From the NCBI GenBank assembly GCA_910576385.1, contig CAJTIR010000010.1:1-64000 (forward strand): a DNA stretch of 64,000 bases, in the 5' to 3' direction. Shown piece after piece: positions 26,400-35,504 of this stretch. Position 1 is the first letter of the stretch. Every line of letters begins with the position of its first letter. The notes beneath the pieces are model-generated. The model had not been told where the DNA came from, ran no database searches, and saw only the letters and a program-made list of their open reading frames with translations. Both the position numbers and the translations under genes were made by a program. The stretch is from Lachnospiraceae bacterium. GTDB taxonomy: Bacteria > Bacillota > Clostridia > Lachnospirales > Lachnospiraceae.

Positions 26400-27602
26400 T
26401 TAATGTTCTGTGACAGACGACAAGACCACTTTTATTTTCTCCATCATTTCGTCCACATGTTCTTTTTCAATCACCAAAGGCGGCACAAAACGCAGCACAT
26501 TAGTTCCAGCGGTGATCACAAGCAATCCCTGCTGTAAGGCTTTTGCCGCCACATCACCGACAGGTATGTTAAGCTGCAGCCCTTGTATTAGTCCCACGCC
26601 TCTTCTGTCTGCGATACAGTCATATTCTGATTTTAATTGTTCTAACTGGGCTTCCAGATAACCCCCGATCTCCTTTACATGTGCCGTTAGATTCCGCTGT
26701 GCAAAAATATCAAAAACTTTGCTCACAGCCGCTCCCACAAAAGGATTGCCGCCATAGGTAGTGCCATGATCTCCTGGTTTTAAGGAAGCTTTGGCAACTT
26801 TCTTTGTCATCACAAAAGCGCCCACAGGAACTCCACAGCCCAGCGCTTTGGCTGTCACCATAAGATCTGGTTTTACATCATAAGCCTGCCATGCAAACAT
26901 TTCTCCGGTTCTTCCCATGCCGCACTGGATCTCATCCAATATCAACAGAATATCATTCTTAACACAGATCTCTTTGACTGCTCTTAAAAATCCTTCTTCT
27001 GCCGGATAAATACCGCCCTCTCCCTGAACTGTTTCCATGATAATGGCGCAAGTTTTTTCTGTTATTAATGCTTTGACACTGCCTAGATCATTGTAATCTG
27101 CAAACTTCACAATGCCCGGAAGTGGTTCAAATGGCTCTCTGTAATGGGCATTTCCAGTGACAGAGAGGGCTCCCAAGGTTCTGCCATGAAAAGACTGATT
27201 CATGGCAATGATCTCATGATCTGTACAGCCATCTTTCAGATAGGCGTACTTTTTTGCCGTTTTGATTGCGCCCTCAACGGCTTCTGCCCCGCTGTTGGTA
27301 AAAAAAGCATAATCCAAACCAGAAGCCGCACAGAGCTTTGCAGCGGCGTCAATAATTGGCTGATTGTAATATAAATTAGAGGTATGTAATAACTTGTCAA
27401 TCTGTGCCTTCAATGCCTCGTTGTACTCTTGGTCGCCATAGCCTAATGCCTGCACTGCTATCCCTGCCGTAAAATCCAAATATTTCTTTCCGTCTGTATC
27501 ATAGAGGTATACCCCCTGACCATGATCCAGCACAATCGGAAAACGATTATAAGTGTGTAAAATATTCTTTTCCGCCTGCTCCATCAAAACTGTTGCTTCC
27601 AT
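26400..27602 (-). CDS. argD: Acetylornithine aminotransferase
   Basis: A 400-residue class III PLP aminotransferase. Motifs: LDFTAGIAVQALGY, NSGAEAVEGAIKTAKK, ILDEIQCGMGRTG and TAKALGCGVPVGAF with the Schiff-base lysine. It converts N-acetylglutamate semialdehyde to N-acetylornithine. A GTG at 27608 is only two bases from the AAGGAG site, so the ATG at 27602 (eight bases away) is preferred. It is the last gene of argC-GNAT-argJ-argB-argD. Confidence 0.95.
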   Translation of the reverse strand: MEATVLMEQAEKNILHTYNRFPIVLDHGQGVYLYDTDGKKYLDFTAGIAVQALGYGDQEYNEALKAQIDKLLHTSNLYYNQPIIDAAAKLCAASGLDYAFFTNSGAEAVEGAIKTAKKYAYLKDGCTDHEIIAMNQSFHGRTLGALSVTGNAHYREPFEPLPGIVKFADYNDLGSVKALITEKTCAIIMETVQGEGGIYPAEEGFLRAVKEICVKNDILLILDEIQCGMGRTGEMFAWQAYDVKPDLMVTAKALGCGVPVGAFVMTKKVAKASLKPGDHGTTYGGNPFVGAAVSKVFDIFAQRNLTAHVKEIGGYLEAQLEQLKSEYDCIADRRGVGLIQGLQLNIPVGDVAAKALQQGLLVITAGTNVLRFVPPLVIEKEHVDEMMEKIKVVLSSVTEH

Positions 27603-27604
27603 TC

Positions 27605-28525
27605 TCACTGCTCCTTCCCGCTGTGGTGCACTGTATAAAACCGCTCCTCGCTGTCTCCTAAGATCGCCGTTCCAATTCCTCTATTGGTAAAGATCTCCAA
27701 AAGCAGGCAATGCGGTATTCTGCCATCTAAAATATGGACTCTGGAGACACCGTCCTCAATGGCTTCCATACAGTTGTTCAGCTTAGGCAGCATCCCTCCG
27801 CCGACTGTCCCACTGTCAATCAGCTCCCGCGCTTCTGAGACAGAAAGTTCTGAAATCAAAGAAGATTTATCCTCAGGATCCCGATATACACCTTTTACAT
27901 CTGTCAAAAATGCCAGCTTCTCCGCACTGACTGCCTGAGCAATAGCACAGGCCGCATCATCCGCATTGATATTATAACTCTCAAAATTATCATCCAAACC
28001 TACTGGACAGACAATCGGCAGAAAATCCTTTTCCAAAAGGTCATAGAGTACTTTGGCATTTACCTCTGTGATCTCTCCCACATAGCCAATGTCCTGCCCC
28101 TTGGAATATTTTTTCTTCACCTTTAAGAGGCCGCCGTCCTTGCCGCTGATACCAATGGCATTCACACCCAATTCCTGTACCATCTGCACCAGAGATTTAT
28201 TGACTTTTCCAAGCACCATCTCTGCAATCTCCATTGTCGGAGCGTCTGTCTTGCGCAGTCCATTGATAAATTCTGGTTCCATTCCCACTTTGCCAACCCA
28301 TTTGCTGATCTCCTTACCGCCGCCGTGCACAATAATCGGCTTAAATCCCACCAGCTTTAACAAGGTGACGTCCTTGATGACATTTCTCTTTAATTCCTCA
28401 TCCACCATCGCACTGCCGCCATATTTGACGACAATAATCTTGCGGTTAAAACGCTGAATATACGGCAATGCCTCAATCAGTACCTCTGCCTTCTGTAAAA
28501 TTTTCTGTATATCCTTTTCTTCCAT
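27605..28525 (-). CDS. argB: N-acetylglutamate kinase
   Basis: A 306-residue amino-acid kinase with [20 protein letters not shown] and the C-terminal [10 protein letters not shown] segment, all typical of ArgB. It phosphorylates N-acetylglutamate, the second step of ornithine synthesis. The N-terminal extension of about 20 residues (helix with IQRF) is the form found in hexameric, arginine-sensitive ArgB enzymes, so feedback inhibition is likely. It overlaps or touches argD and lies 52 bases after argJ. Confidence 0.95.
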   Translation of the reverse strand: MEEKDIQKILQKAEVLIEALPYIQRFNRKIIVVKYGGSAMVDEELKRNVIKDVTLLKLVGFKPIIVHGGGKEISKWVGKVGMEPEFINGLRKTDAPTMEIAEMVLGKVNKSLVQMVQELGVNAIGISGKDGGLLKVKKKYSKGQDIGYVGEITEVNAKVLYDLLEKDFLPIVCPVGLDDNFESYNINADDAACAIAQAVSAEKLAFLTDVKGVYRDPEDKSSLISELSVSEARELIDSGTVGGGMLPKLNNCMEAIEDGVSRVHILDGRIPHCLLLEIFTNRGIGTAILGDSEERFYTVHHSGKEQ

Positions 28526-28577
28526 CTCTATAATCCTCTTTTCTGTCTTATCCTCTCTGGGAATCTCTTATTTGTTT

Positions 28578-29801
28578 TTATGAGCGATAATCTGCATTGA
28601 TTTTCACATAATCATAAGTCAGGTCACACCCCCAGGCAGCAGCCTCTTCCTCTCCCGTCTTCATATCTACAAGAACCGTCACTTCCTCATCAGATAAAAT
28701 CTTTGTCGCTTCATCCTCACTGTAATCTGTGGACACGCCATCCTTATAAATCTGAATCTGTCCTGATTTGCTCTGAAAATACAATTCAATTTTTTCTGGG
28801 TCAAATTCTACCCCGGAATAGCCCAAGGCACACAAGATTCTGCCCCAGTTGGCATCATGTCCAAAAATCGCAGCCTTCGTCAAGGAAGAACAAATCACAG
28901 ATTTGGCCAAAATCTTGGCATGTTCCTTGGTATCGGCATGAATCACTTTTGTCTCAAAGAGCGCCGTAGCGCCTTCGCCATCCCCCGCCATCTTCTTGGC
29001 CAGAGTGGTATTGACAAGCTTAAGAGCTTCCGTAAATTTCTGGTAATTTTCATCCTTCTTAGTAATCTTATCATTGCCAGCCATACCATTTGCCAGCAAT
29101 AGCACAGTATCATTTGTGGAAGTATCTCCGTCCACAGAAATCATATTATACGTGTCGTCCACATCTTCGCGCAATGCCTGCTGCAGCAGTTCCTTGGATA
29201 TGGCTAGATCCGTGGTGATAAAACTTAACATGGTGCACATATTGGGATGAATCATCCCAGAACCTTTACACATACCGCCCACTGTCACTGTCTTTCCATC
29301 CACCTCAAAAGCTACAGCCACTTCTTTATATTTGGTATCTGTCGTCATAATAGCACAAGCCGCTTCCCGCCCGCTCTCCTCAGATTCACTGAGCGTTGAA
29401 GCCAGCACTTTGACACCAGCAGAAAGTTTTTCCATTGGAAGCTGCATCCCAATCACCCCAGTGGAGGCAACCAACACTTGCCCTGTTGGGATGCCTAAGA
29501 GCTCTTCCACCGTTTCTGCCGTCTTTTGGCAGTATTCCATTCCCTCTGCTCCAGTACAGGCATTGGCAATTCCCGCATTGATTACCACTGCCTGCGCGCA
29601 TTCCTGCTCTGTTACCACACGCTGATCCCATTTTACCGGAGCAGCCTTGACCACATTTCTGGTAAACACTCCTGCGGACACGGCTGGTACTTCACTGACA
29701 AGCAATGCCATATCTGTCCGATCTGTATATTTAATTCCTGCTGCGGTCGCCGCTGCCTGATATCCTTTTGCTGCGGTCACGCCGCCTGTAATGATCTTCA
29801 A
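28578..29801 (-). CDS. argJ: Bifunctional ornithine acetyltransferase/N-acetylglutamate synthase
   Basis: A 407-residue ArgJ. The start is a TTG at 29801 with GAGGAGG seven bases upstream (MKIITGGVTAAKG); the longer frame from 29822 lacks a site. The self-cleavage region reads GMIHPNMCTML: cleavage before the threonine would give alpha and beta chains, with Thr as nucleophile. The residue before it is Cys where Ala is usual. The C-terminal FGHDANWGRILCALGYSG is a family signature. It recycles the acetyl group and may also make N-acetylglutamate, so a separate argA is not required. Confidence 0.95.
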   Translation of the reverse strand: MKIITGGVTAAKGYQAAATAAGIKYTDRTDMALLVSEVPAVSAGVFTRNVVKAAPVKWDQRVVTEQECAQAVVINAGIANACTGAEGMEYCQKTAETVEELLGIPTGQVLVASTGVIGMQLPMEKLSAGVKVLASTLSESEESGREAACAIMTTDTKYKEVAVAFEVDGKTVTVGGMCKGSGMIHPNMCTMLSFITTDLAISKELLQQALREDVDDTYNMISVDGDTSTNDTVLLLANGMAGNDKITKKDENYQKFTEALKLVNTTLAKKMAGDGEGATALFETKVIHADTKEHAKILAKSVICSSLTKAAIFGHDANWGRILCALGYSGVEFDPEKIELYFQSKSGQIQIYKDGVSTDYSEDEATKILSDEEVTVLVDMKTGEEEAAAWGCDLTYDYVKINADYRS

Positions 29802-29839
29802 CTTTATTCCTCCTCTACACAAATTAGGCGAAATCCGCC

Positions 29840-30316
29840 CTATTGAAATGTCGTGATATTGGCGTCATTTAATACAAAATCATAATAATTTAAATCCTCC
29901 CGAAATGTCCATCCCACGCTTTTCCAGAAGGAATTTCCAACTTCATTTTTCTTAAATGCGATCAAACAGACCTTATTGATCTGCTCCTTTTGCAAGGCAC
30001 GCATCGCACAGACCGCCATTTCCTTGCCAATTCCCTGATGCCTGTAGTCTTCCCTGACACACACATGATAAAAACAGCCTCTTCTGCCGTCATGCCCACA
30101 GAGAATGGAACCCACAAGTTTACCATTTGCTTCCGCCACCATACTGGTGGTTGGATTGCGGCGCAAAAACCTTGCCACACCTTCCCTGGAATCGTCCATA
30201 CTGCGGATGCCAAAACCTTTAATCGTCCGCCAGAGACGATAAACCTGATCATAATCTTCTTCTGTCATTGCCCGCACAGACGCCGGAGCAATTATTTTCT
30301 TCTGTTTTGTTGTCAT
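29840..30316 (-). CDS. GNAT family N-acetyltransferase in the arg operon
   Basis: A 158-residue GNAT protein. The acetyl-CoA loop is visible as REDYRHQGIGKEMA (Q/R-x-x-G-x-G/A), with GCFYHVCV before and SVGWTFREDLNYYDF at the end. The start is set at 30316 (MTTKQKK; AAAGGA six bases upstream). The longer frame from 30442 would run through the folded element at 30364-30491. Its position between argC and argJ allows a role in acetylating glutamate or a related amine, but sequence alone does not show the substrate. Confidence 0.8.
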   Translation of the reverse strand: MTTKQKKIIAPASVRAMTEEDYDQVYRLWRTIKGFGIRSMDDSREGVARFLRRNPTTSMVAEANGKLVGSILCGHDGRRGCFYHVCVREDYRHQGIGKEMAVCAMRALQKEQINKVCLIAFKKNEVGNSFWKSVGWTFREDLNYYDFVLNDANITTFQ

Positions 30317-30363
30317 AATTTTGTCCTTTATGGGAGCTGAGTGTTTGGTTTTACAATTACTAT

Positions 30364-30491
30364 GTGCCAAAAGGACCTGCTGCATAGCAGCAAGGTCTAA
30401 TTGCACCAGATTGCACTTGGAAAATAAATTTTCCAGATGCAATCTGTATGCAATGTTCCCCTGTCACCTGATGTGACAGGGCTTTTGGCAC
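30364..30491. ncRNA. 128-nt perfectly folding element between argC and the GNAT gene
   Basis: A 10-bp closing stem gtgccaaaag (30364-30373)/cttttggcac (30482-30491) encloses three hairpins: gacctgctgc...gcagcaaggtc-type (30374-30397), gattgcac/tgcaatc with inner tggaaaat/attttcca (30409-30444), and ccctgtcac/gtgacaggg (30459-30467/30473-30481). Nearly every base is paired, a cloverleaf-like four-way junction readable on either strand. It lies in the gap within the arg operon. A structured RNA (processing or attenuation site) or a small palindromic mobile element are both possible. It carries no T-run, so it is not a simple terminator. Confidence 0.65.
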
Positions 30492-30527
30492 GATTTCGAT
30501 CATCAAATAAATAACAAAAACTCAAAT

Positions 30528-31595
30528 CTACGGAAACATTGGCACAAGCTTGAGCCCCTCTGTCTCTGGGAAACCAAACAATAAATTCATATTTTGCACG
30601 GCCTGTCCTGCTGCGCCTTTTACTAGATTATCTATGGCTCCCATCATCACAATCCGTCCGGTACGCTCATCAATCTGAAATCCAATATCCACAAAATTAC
30701 TGCCTTCTACCCATTTCGTCTCTGGACAGGTTCCCTGCTCTAAAAGACGAATAAAATATTCTGTACCATAATATTTCTCATAAACAGCCCTCACTTGCGC
30801 ATCGGAAGGGTAAGCCACTGTCCCATCTGGCTGCTTGATCTTCTTAAGAGAAGCATATTCCGTTGCCAAAATTCCACGGTTCATCGGCACCAGATGAGGC
30901 GTAAAACTAATAGTCACAGATTCTCCTGCCGCATAGCCTAACTGCTCTTCAATCTCCGGTGTATGCCTATGGCTTGCCACTCCATATGCTTTGATACTTT
31001 CATTGACTTCACAGAAGAGATTGGGAAGCTTCGCCCCCCGTCCTGCACCGGAAGTCCCTGATTTGGCATCCACAATCAGAGTATTAGGCTCAATCAGCCC
31101 TTCTTTTACCAAAGGATATGCCGTCAAAATGGAACAAGTGGTATAACATCCAGGATTTGCCACCAGCCTGGCCTGCTTTACCTGCTCACGATTGATCTCA
31201 CATAAGCCATAGACTGCTTCCTGCAAAAATTGCGGACTTTTATGTTCTATTTTATACCATTTCTCATAAGTTGCCACATCCTTAAGACGGTAATCGGCAC
31301 TCAAATCCACCACTTTTGTACGTTCCAAAATCTCCTCTGTCAAAACCCCTGCCAGAAATCCCTGCGGTGTCGCTGTAAAAATCACATCCACCTGTTTTGC
31401 CAGTTCCTCTATACGATCATCCAGACAGCTATCTTCCACAAGCTGAAACATATTTCCATAAACCTTGGCATATTTCTGATCAATGTAACTTCTGGAACCA
31501 TACCATTTTATCTCCACTTCTCTATGTCCAAGCAACAGCCTTACCAGCTCTGCGCCTGCATATCCGGTCGCCCCGATAATTCCTGCTCTTATCAT
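30528..31595 (-). CDS. argC: N-acetyl-gamma-glutamyl-phosphate reductase
   Basis: A 355-residue ArgC. GIIGATGYAGAELVRLL is the NADP-binding start; NPGCYTTCS contains the catalytic cysteine; HRHTPEIEEQLG supplies the catalytic histidine. It reduces the acyl phosphate made by ArgB. The start is placed at 31595 (MIRAGIIG). The longer frame to 31667 would run into the dispersed repeat at 31647-31692 and is therefore unlikely. First gene of the operon, with an ARG-box-like site and promoter upstream. Confidence 0.95.
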   Translation of the reverse strand: MIRAGIIGATGYAGAELVRLLLGHREVEIKWYGSRSYIDQKYAKVYGNMFQLVEDSCLDDRIEELAKQVDVIFTATPQGFLAGVLTEEILERTKVVDLSADYRLKDVATYEKWYKIEHKSPQFLQEAVYGLCEINREQVKQARLVANPGCYTTCSILTAYPLVKEGLIEPNTLIVDAKSGTSGAGRGAKLPNLFCEVNESIKAYGVASHRHTPEIEEQLGYAAGESVTISFTPHLVPMNRGILATEYASLKKIKQPDGTVAYPSDAQVRAVYEKYYGTEYFIRLLEQGTCPETKWVEGSNFVDIGFQIDERTGRIVMMGAIDNLVKGAAGQAVQNMNLLFGFPETEGLKLVPMFP

Positions 31596-31646
31596 CTCTC
31601 TTGTCCTCACTTTCCGCTGTAATCTATCTTCGTTATATATTCCCAT

Positions 31647-31692
31647 GATACCCTTTAGGGCACGCATGCCATTCAGCGTTCATAAGGTATAA
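31647..31692. repeat. Diverged copy of the 44-bp repeat
   Basis: This stretch (gataccctttagggcacgc and onwards, ending cataaggtat) aligns with the tandem units at 1523-1610: it shares taccc, agggcac, atgccat, gcg and tcataaggtata, with small indels. It lies between the argC promoter and the argC start, so it would form part of the argC leader. Confidence 0.6.
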
Positions 31693-31749
31693 TAATACAT
31701 TTTCCTCTATCCGTAAAGACTTATTTTTATTTTTCTGTATATTTATTCA
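31689..31749 (-). promoter_or_regulatory. argC promoter with ARG-box-like operator
   Basis: Minus-strand -35 TTTACG (31712-31717), a 17-bp spacer and -10 TATTAT (31689-31694). Upstream, tgtatatttattca (31736-31749) matches the 14-bp ArgR half-operator pattern TGNATWWWWATNCA at every position, and a second partial copy (tttttattca) lies at 31761-31770. ArgR binding with arginine as co-repressor is expected for this operon; the site is upstream of the -35, so an activation or looping contribution is not excluded. Confidence 0.5.
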
Positions 31750-32023
31750 ATGTTTGTGCTTTTTTATTCATTTAAAAAGACTACTTTCAAATTTTCAGGC
31801 AGCATTCAAGAGCGCTGAGGTGTTCTTGCTGCGGAAATCACCCCATCTGATATACTTTATTTCATATAGAAGAGCTGACGGGGAATACTTCTCGCCAGCT
31901 CTGTACCGTCTATTCAGAAAACACCTTACTTAATTCAAACCTACTTGCTGCTTCTCATGCACTTTGCTCTGTGATATTTTCGTCACCTCTCGCTCATCAT
32001 TATAACATGGACTTAGCGTTCAT
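31750..32023 (-). ncRNA. Transcribed non-coding stretch with hairpins, no ORF
   Basis: The consensus promoter at 31999-32027 points leftward into this stretch, which has no reading frame with a ribosome site. It contains hairpins such as gagctg/cagctc (about 31870-31901). No clean terminator was found before argC. It may be a small RNA or a second, long leader of argC. Nothing else is seen here. Confidence 0.3.
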
Positions 32024-32027
32024 TCAA
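31999..32027 (-). promoter_or_regulatory. Consensus-like promoter at the end of the diguanylate cyclase gene
   Basis: Minus-strand -35 TTGAAT (32022-32027), a 17-bp spacer and a perfect -10 TATAAT (31999-32004). It overlaps the stop of the diguanylate cyclase gene and would start transcription near 31992, about 400 bases before argC. Confidence 0.5.
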
Positions 32028-33943
32028 CTGCTCCTATATTCCCCATAACACCCTTTGGTGTGCCGTTTGATCTCATAGAGAGCCTCGTCTGCATGTTTTA
32101 AAAGTTCCTCTAGATTCTCCTCTCTATTTATTGTCCAAGCAAACCCACAAGAAGCGCTGACACTTCTGGACTGGCCTTTACATAATTCTATCTCATGTTC
32201 TTTCAGGGACTCATAAAAACGATCTAAAAATCCTGTCACCTCAGACTTATCTTTACAACCAAATATCATCATACAAAATTCATCTCCAGAACGCCTTGCG
32301 GTCAGAAAATGCTCCTGAGGCATGGACTGCATCACAGCCGCGAAGCTCTGCAGATATCTATCGCCAGTATCATGTCCAAAAGTATCATTGATGGACTTAA
32401 AGGAATCCAGATCCAACATTACAATGGCACCATTCTCCCCCTCATTCATATTTTGCAGCATTTTCGATGCACACTGTTTAAAATAAGAATATTTATACAA
32501 TCCGGTCAAGGCATCATGTGTATTTTCATACTGCATCTGTTTCTTTTGTAATATATCCCTGCTTACATCTGTGATCACTCCCAAATGCTTTTTCTCAGAT
32601 TTTGTCATATGAATGCGTACATATCTGTAATCATTGATTTGAAAGATATCATTTTCCCCTTCCAATGGTTTTGAGGTAATCTCATCAATATACCTTCCAA
32701 ACTTCACACTATCTTGATAGAACTCTTGCGCCTTCCAGTCTGGAAGATCCAATAATTCCCGCAGTCCTGAAGTGACAAACACATGGCTTACCCCAGGCTC
32801 ATATTCAAATGCTGCCAAAGGAACACCGCTGATTTCTATTATAGCAGAGATGCGGTCAGAAATACTGACAATACTCTTAACCATTGTATTGATTCCCTGA
32901 CTCAACGCTTCAAATTCCCGATTGCCGCCCACCGTCACTTTCGTATCTAAATTTCCCTTAGTGATAGCAGTGAGATGATCTATGATATGATGAATCCCAT
33001 CCACTGTTTTGCGTTTTACCAGATAATTGAGAAGTACAAGCACAACTGTCTCAATAAGCAGCAGATAACATAAGGTACTGATCACCTGATCCAAAAGTTT
33101 CTGAAATAAAATATCAAACGGCAGCGCAGCACAGATCAAAATATCATGATATTTTCTGGAAAATACATACATGCGCTGTCCGTCCCTGCCTTTTTTATAG
33201 GCGCCATCGGAACAATCCCAAAGCTGCTCTAACTGATAATACTCTGCCGAATAATCCCCGCTTAAACCGTCAGAATGCCCTTCCACAGTTCCTGTCATGC
33301 AGTTTACAGCAAAAAGTTCTTCCCCAACATCTGTGGGAAACTTAGAAAAAATATATTCATAGGTATTTCTCGACTGTGCCTCCATCTGTCTGGTAGGTTT
33401 AAAACCTACCTGTACAATGCCCTTTTTCCCCTCTCTGGCTACGCCAACATACTGCATAATTTTATTTTCTGCCGCATTGGGCTGCGCCTCCTGAATCAGA
33501 TAAGCATCCTCCTCTTCACTGTCCAAAATAGCGAGAAACGCCCGCGTCTGCTCATGAGCTGCCATATCAAACCCAACATATTGTGAGACAGAGGCAGAGG
33601 CGATAATGCCATTTTCATCAATCATATGCAGCTCATCGACATTGAGCAGATTTGCCAGATACTGCATTTCCTCGACATCCATTGACACTTCCTTCTGCCT
33701 GTCTAATACATATGCGGCTGCCCTGGCCCTGGTAAGATAATCCTCATCTAAATTTTCCCTCATCAAATCTAATTCTTCCTGATTGTTCTCAAGAGTATGT
33801 ATCACCTGCTGCGACTTTGTATAAAAAGTCTTATACTGCTGCGACTCCAATGTGTGCAGCGCAACAAAACAATTGATAAAAAAAATCACAAAAACAGCGG
33901 CTGATATAATGGCAAATGTATAGCGGATAAATGTTTTCTGCAT
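32024..33943 (-). CDS. Membrane diguanylate cyclase with HAMP and PAS-like regions
   Basis: A 639-residue protein: N-terminal membrane helix (about 8-30), a long extracellular Cache-like sensor (about 35-280), a second helix (about 282-305), HAMP (about 310-365), a PAS-like stretch (370-465) and a GGDEF domain (470-635). The active-site loop reads RRSGDEF; S for the first G is a tolerated variant, and the metal- and substrate-binding residues (LDLDSFKSINDTFGHDTGD) are present, so c-di-GMP synthesis is likely. No RxxD inhibitory site was seen before the loop. A folded leader precedes it. Neighbouring genes do not reveal the target process. Confidence 0.88.
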   Translation of the reverse strand: MQKTFIRYTFAIISAAVFVIFFINCFVALHTLESQQYKTFYTKSQQVIHTLENNQEELDLMRENLDEDYLTRARAAAYVLDRQKEVSMDVEEMQYLANLLNVDELHMIDENGIIASASVSQYVGFDMAAHEQTRAFLAILDSEEEDAYLIQEAQPNAAENKIMQYVGVAREGKKGIVQVGFKPTRQMEAQSRNTYEYIFSKFPTDVGEELFAVNCMTGTVEGHSDGLSGDYSAEYYQLEQLWDCSDGAYKKGRDGQRMYVFSRKYHDILICAALPFDILFQKLLDQVISTLCYLLLIETVVLVLLNYLVKRKTVDGIHHIIDHLTAITKGNLDTKVTVGGNREFEALSQGINTMVKSIVSISDRISAIIEISGVPLAAFEYEPGVSHVFVTSGLRELLDLPDWKAQEFYQDSVKFGRYIDEITSKPLEGENDIFQINDYRYVRIHMTKSEKKHLGVITDVSRDILQKKQMQYENTHDALTGLYKYSYFKQCASKMLQNMNEGENGAIVMLDLDSFKSINDTFGHDTGDRYLQSFAAVMQSMPQEHFLTARRSGDEFCMMIFGCKDKSEVTGFLDRFYESLKEHEIELCKGQSRSVSASCGFAWTINREENLEELLKHADEALYEIKRHTKGCYGEYRSS

Positions 33944-34140
33944 GGGATATTCCCTCCAAAAAAAATCAACAGTACCCCGATATTTGTACTTTGGGGCGCA
34001 AGTCAGCTATGTTCCCGCACCCCTGCAATCCACACCGGAGGTTCTGTCAGATAAGGATATTTTTCTGCATGGATATCCGTTTACATTTTCCCATCCAGAG
34101 GTGAGAGAGTTCCCTTCTGACTAGAACTGTTTGTATTATA
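33944..34140 (-). promoter_or_regulatory. Extended -10 promoter and folded leader of the diguanylate cyclase gene
   Basis: A minus-strand TGATATAAT (-10 at 34135-34140 with the TGn extension) gives a leader of about 185 nt. In it gttctagtcaga (from 34127) pairs with tctgacagaac (34039-34049), ggatat pairs with atatcc (34051-34076), and ggggtgc pairs with gcgcccc (33992-34023). The same cccc can instead pair with gggg at 33973-33976 just before a run of eight T (33958-33965). Alternative pairings of this kind suggest a regulated leader. It does not match the c-di-GMP-I or -II riboswitch consensus as I know them. Confidence 0.45.
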
Positions 34141-34205
34141 TCATTTTCTTAAGACCAAATCCTGTTTATTTTTGCACATAAAGGCGTCAATTTCTAACAA
34201 TCCTC

Positions 34206-35495
34206 TTAAAACTTGGCAAATAACATAATCCAAAAAATTCCATCCTGACAAAAACAACCAAAATCTCCTTCAATTTTATCAGAAAATGCCAATACGCTCT
34301 GCATTCCCAATCCATGATTGCCCCCCTTTTTACTCTTTGGAAGTCCAGTTATGGGATCTAAGTCAATCTCTCCCTGATATTCGTTTTGCGTCTGTACCAG
34401 TAAATGCTCCTCATTACAATGAACTTTTATCTCTATCTCCCTTTTTTCCTTTTTTAAATCCTTGACCCCAATCAGCGCATTCTCAAACAAGTTCGCGATC
34501 ACTGCTGTAAACTCATACTCATTGACTGGCAGTTCCTTTGAAACAGTCAGATCTAGGTGTACTTTAACATCAAACCGCTTTGCCCGTTCCATCATTTTAG
34601 AGATAATCGTATTGACAATTAGATTATTACAATATTTCTTTACTTTATTTTCATTTACAACATCATTGATATGTGTGATAATTTTTTGTATTTCCGCATA
34701 TTCACCCTGATCTAAGAGATGTCTGATCATACTAGAATAATGCCTCATATCATGGCGCAGCAATTTCATATTTTTCTCCGCCTGTTCTACCAGATAAAAT
34801 TGATTTTCTAATCCTTTAATATAGGACTCAAAAAGCACATTTTTTAAATAGATGTCCTTTTGCTTAGCGTCACTCTGCAAATATCGCAGCACCACCACAT
34901 AGGAAACAAACATTGTCGCCAAAATACAGAGAATTCCTAGAATATTTTGCGGATTTTCTTCCAACGTATAAGGAAAATATGCAATAAAAGTAAAACTACA
35001 ATAAAAAAAGACTGGGATCAGACATAATTCCCACCAGCCCTTGGTATATTCTGTCTCATACTGTTTTATCCAAAGTTTCCACATCGCCTGATATACAATA
35101 TATAAAGCAATAAGATGTATCAAAAAACTTCCTGCCAGAGCAACAACTGCACTCTTTGTATAGATATACAAAATAGAGGAAGACACACTTCCTACAATAA
35201 CATAATTGGAAGCGCTAAGTCCTATAAACAACGTTTTTTGATTTCTTTTATTCGAAATCAGAATACCTGTAAACTGTACGAGAAGTATTTGAACTATTGT
35301 GACAACTACATAGCACAGATCACTATCTGGAAAAAGATTTAGCTTCAAACAATCTGAAATACATAGAATCAAAAAAGACATAAAACAAATTCCGCCTGTA
35401 ATAACCTTTGAATAACGATGTACGCTGAACAAATAAAAAAACAACATTAAAAATACATGACTCACCATATATGATACATTCTTAAAATAATCCAT
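34206..35495 (-). CDS. AgrC-like sensor histidine kinase
   Basis: A 429-residue kinase with about six N-terminal membrane helices (residues 10-195), a coiled linker, a phospho-acceptor region (LLRHDMRHYSSMIRH) and a GHKL ATPase (ANLFENALIGV, KKGGNHGLGMQSV). This is the HPK10 type that senses peptides in Agr/ComD systems. The gene follows its LytTR regulator by nine bases. No AgrB-like protease or AgrD-like peptide is seen in the window, so the ligand source must be elsewhere or the ligand is not a peptide. Confidence 0.88.
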   Translation of the reverse strand: MDYFKNVSYMVSHVFLMLFFYLFSVHRYSKVITGGICFMSFLILCISDCLKLNLFPDSDLCYVVVTIVQILLVQFTGILISNKRNQKTLFIGLSASNYVIVGSVSSSILYIYTKSAVVALAGSFLIHLIALYIVYQAMWKLWIKQYETEYTKGWWELCLIPVFFYCSFTFIAYFPYTLEENPQNILGILCILATMFVSYVVVLRYLQSDAKQKDIYLKNVLFESYIKGLENQFYLVEQAEKNMKLLRHDMRHYSSMIRHLLDQGEYAEIQKIITHINDVVNENKVKKYCNNLIVNTIISKMMERAKRFDVKVHLDLTVSKELPVNEYEFTAVIANLFENALIGVKDLKKEKREIEIKVHCNEEHLLVQTQNEYQGEIDLDPITGLPKSKKGGNHGLGMQSVLAFSDKIEGDFGCFCQDGIFWIMLFAKF

Positions 35496-35504
35496 CCCTT
35501 TTCC

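Noticed and set aside
29840-30442. Longer start of the GNAT gene
   Set aside because: The extra 42 codons pass through the perfectly folding element and the inner ATG at 30316 has an acceptable ribosome site.
33944-34140. c-di-GMP riboswitch before the diguanylate cyclase gene
   Set aside because: Conserved bases of class I and class II are missing, although the location would be natural.
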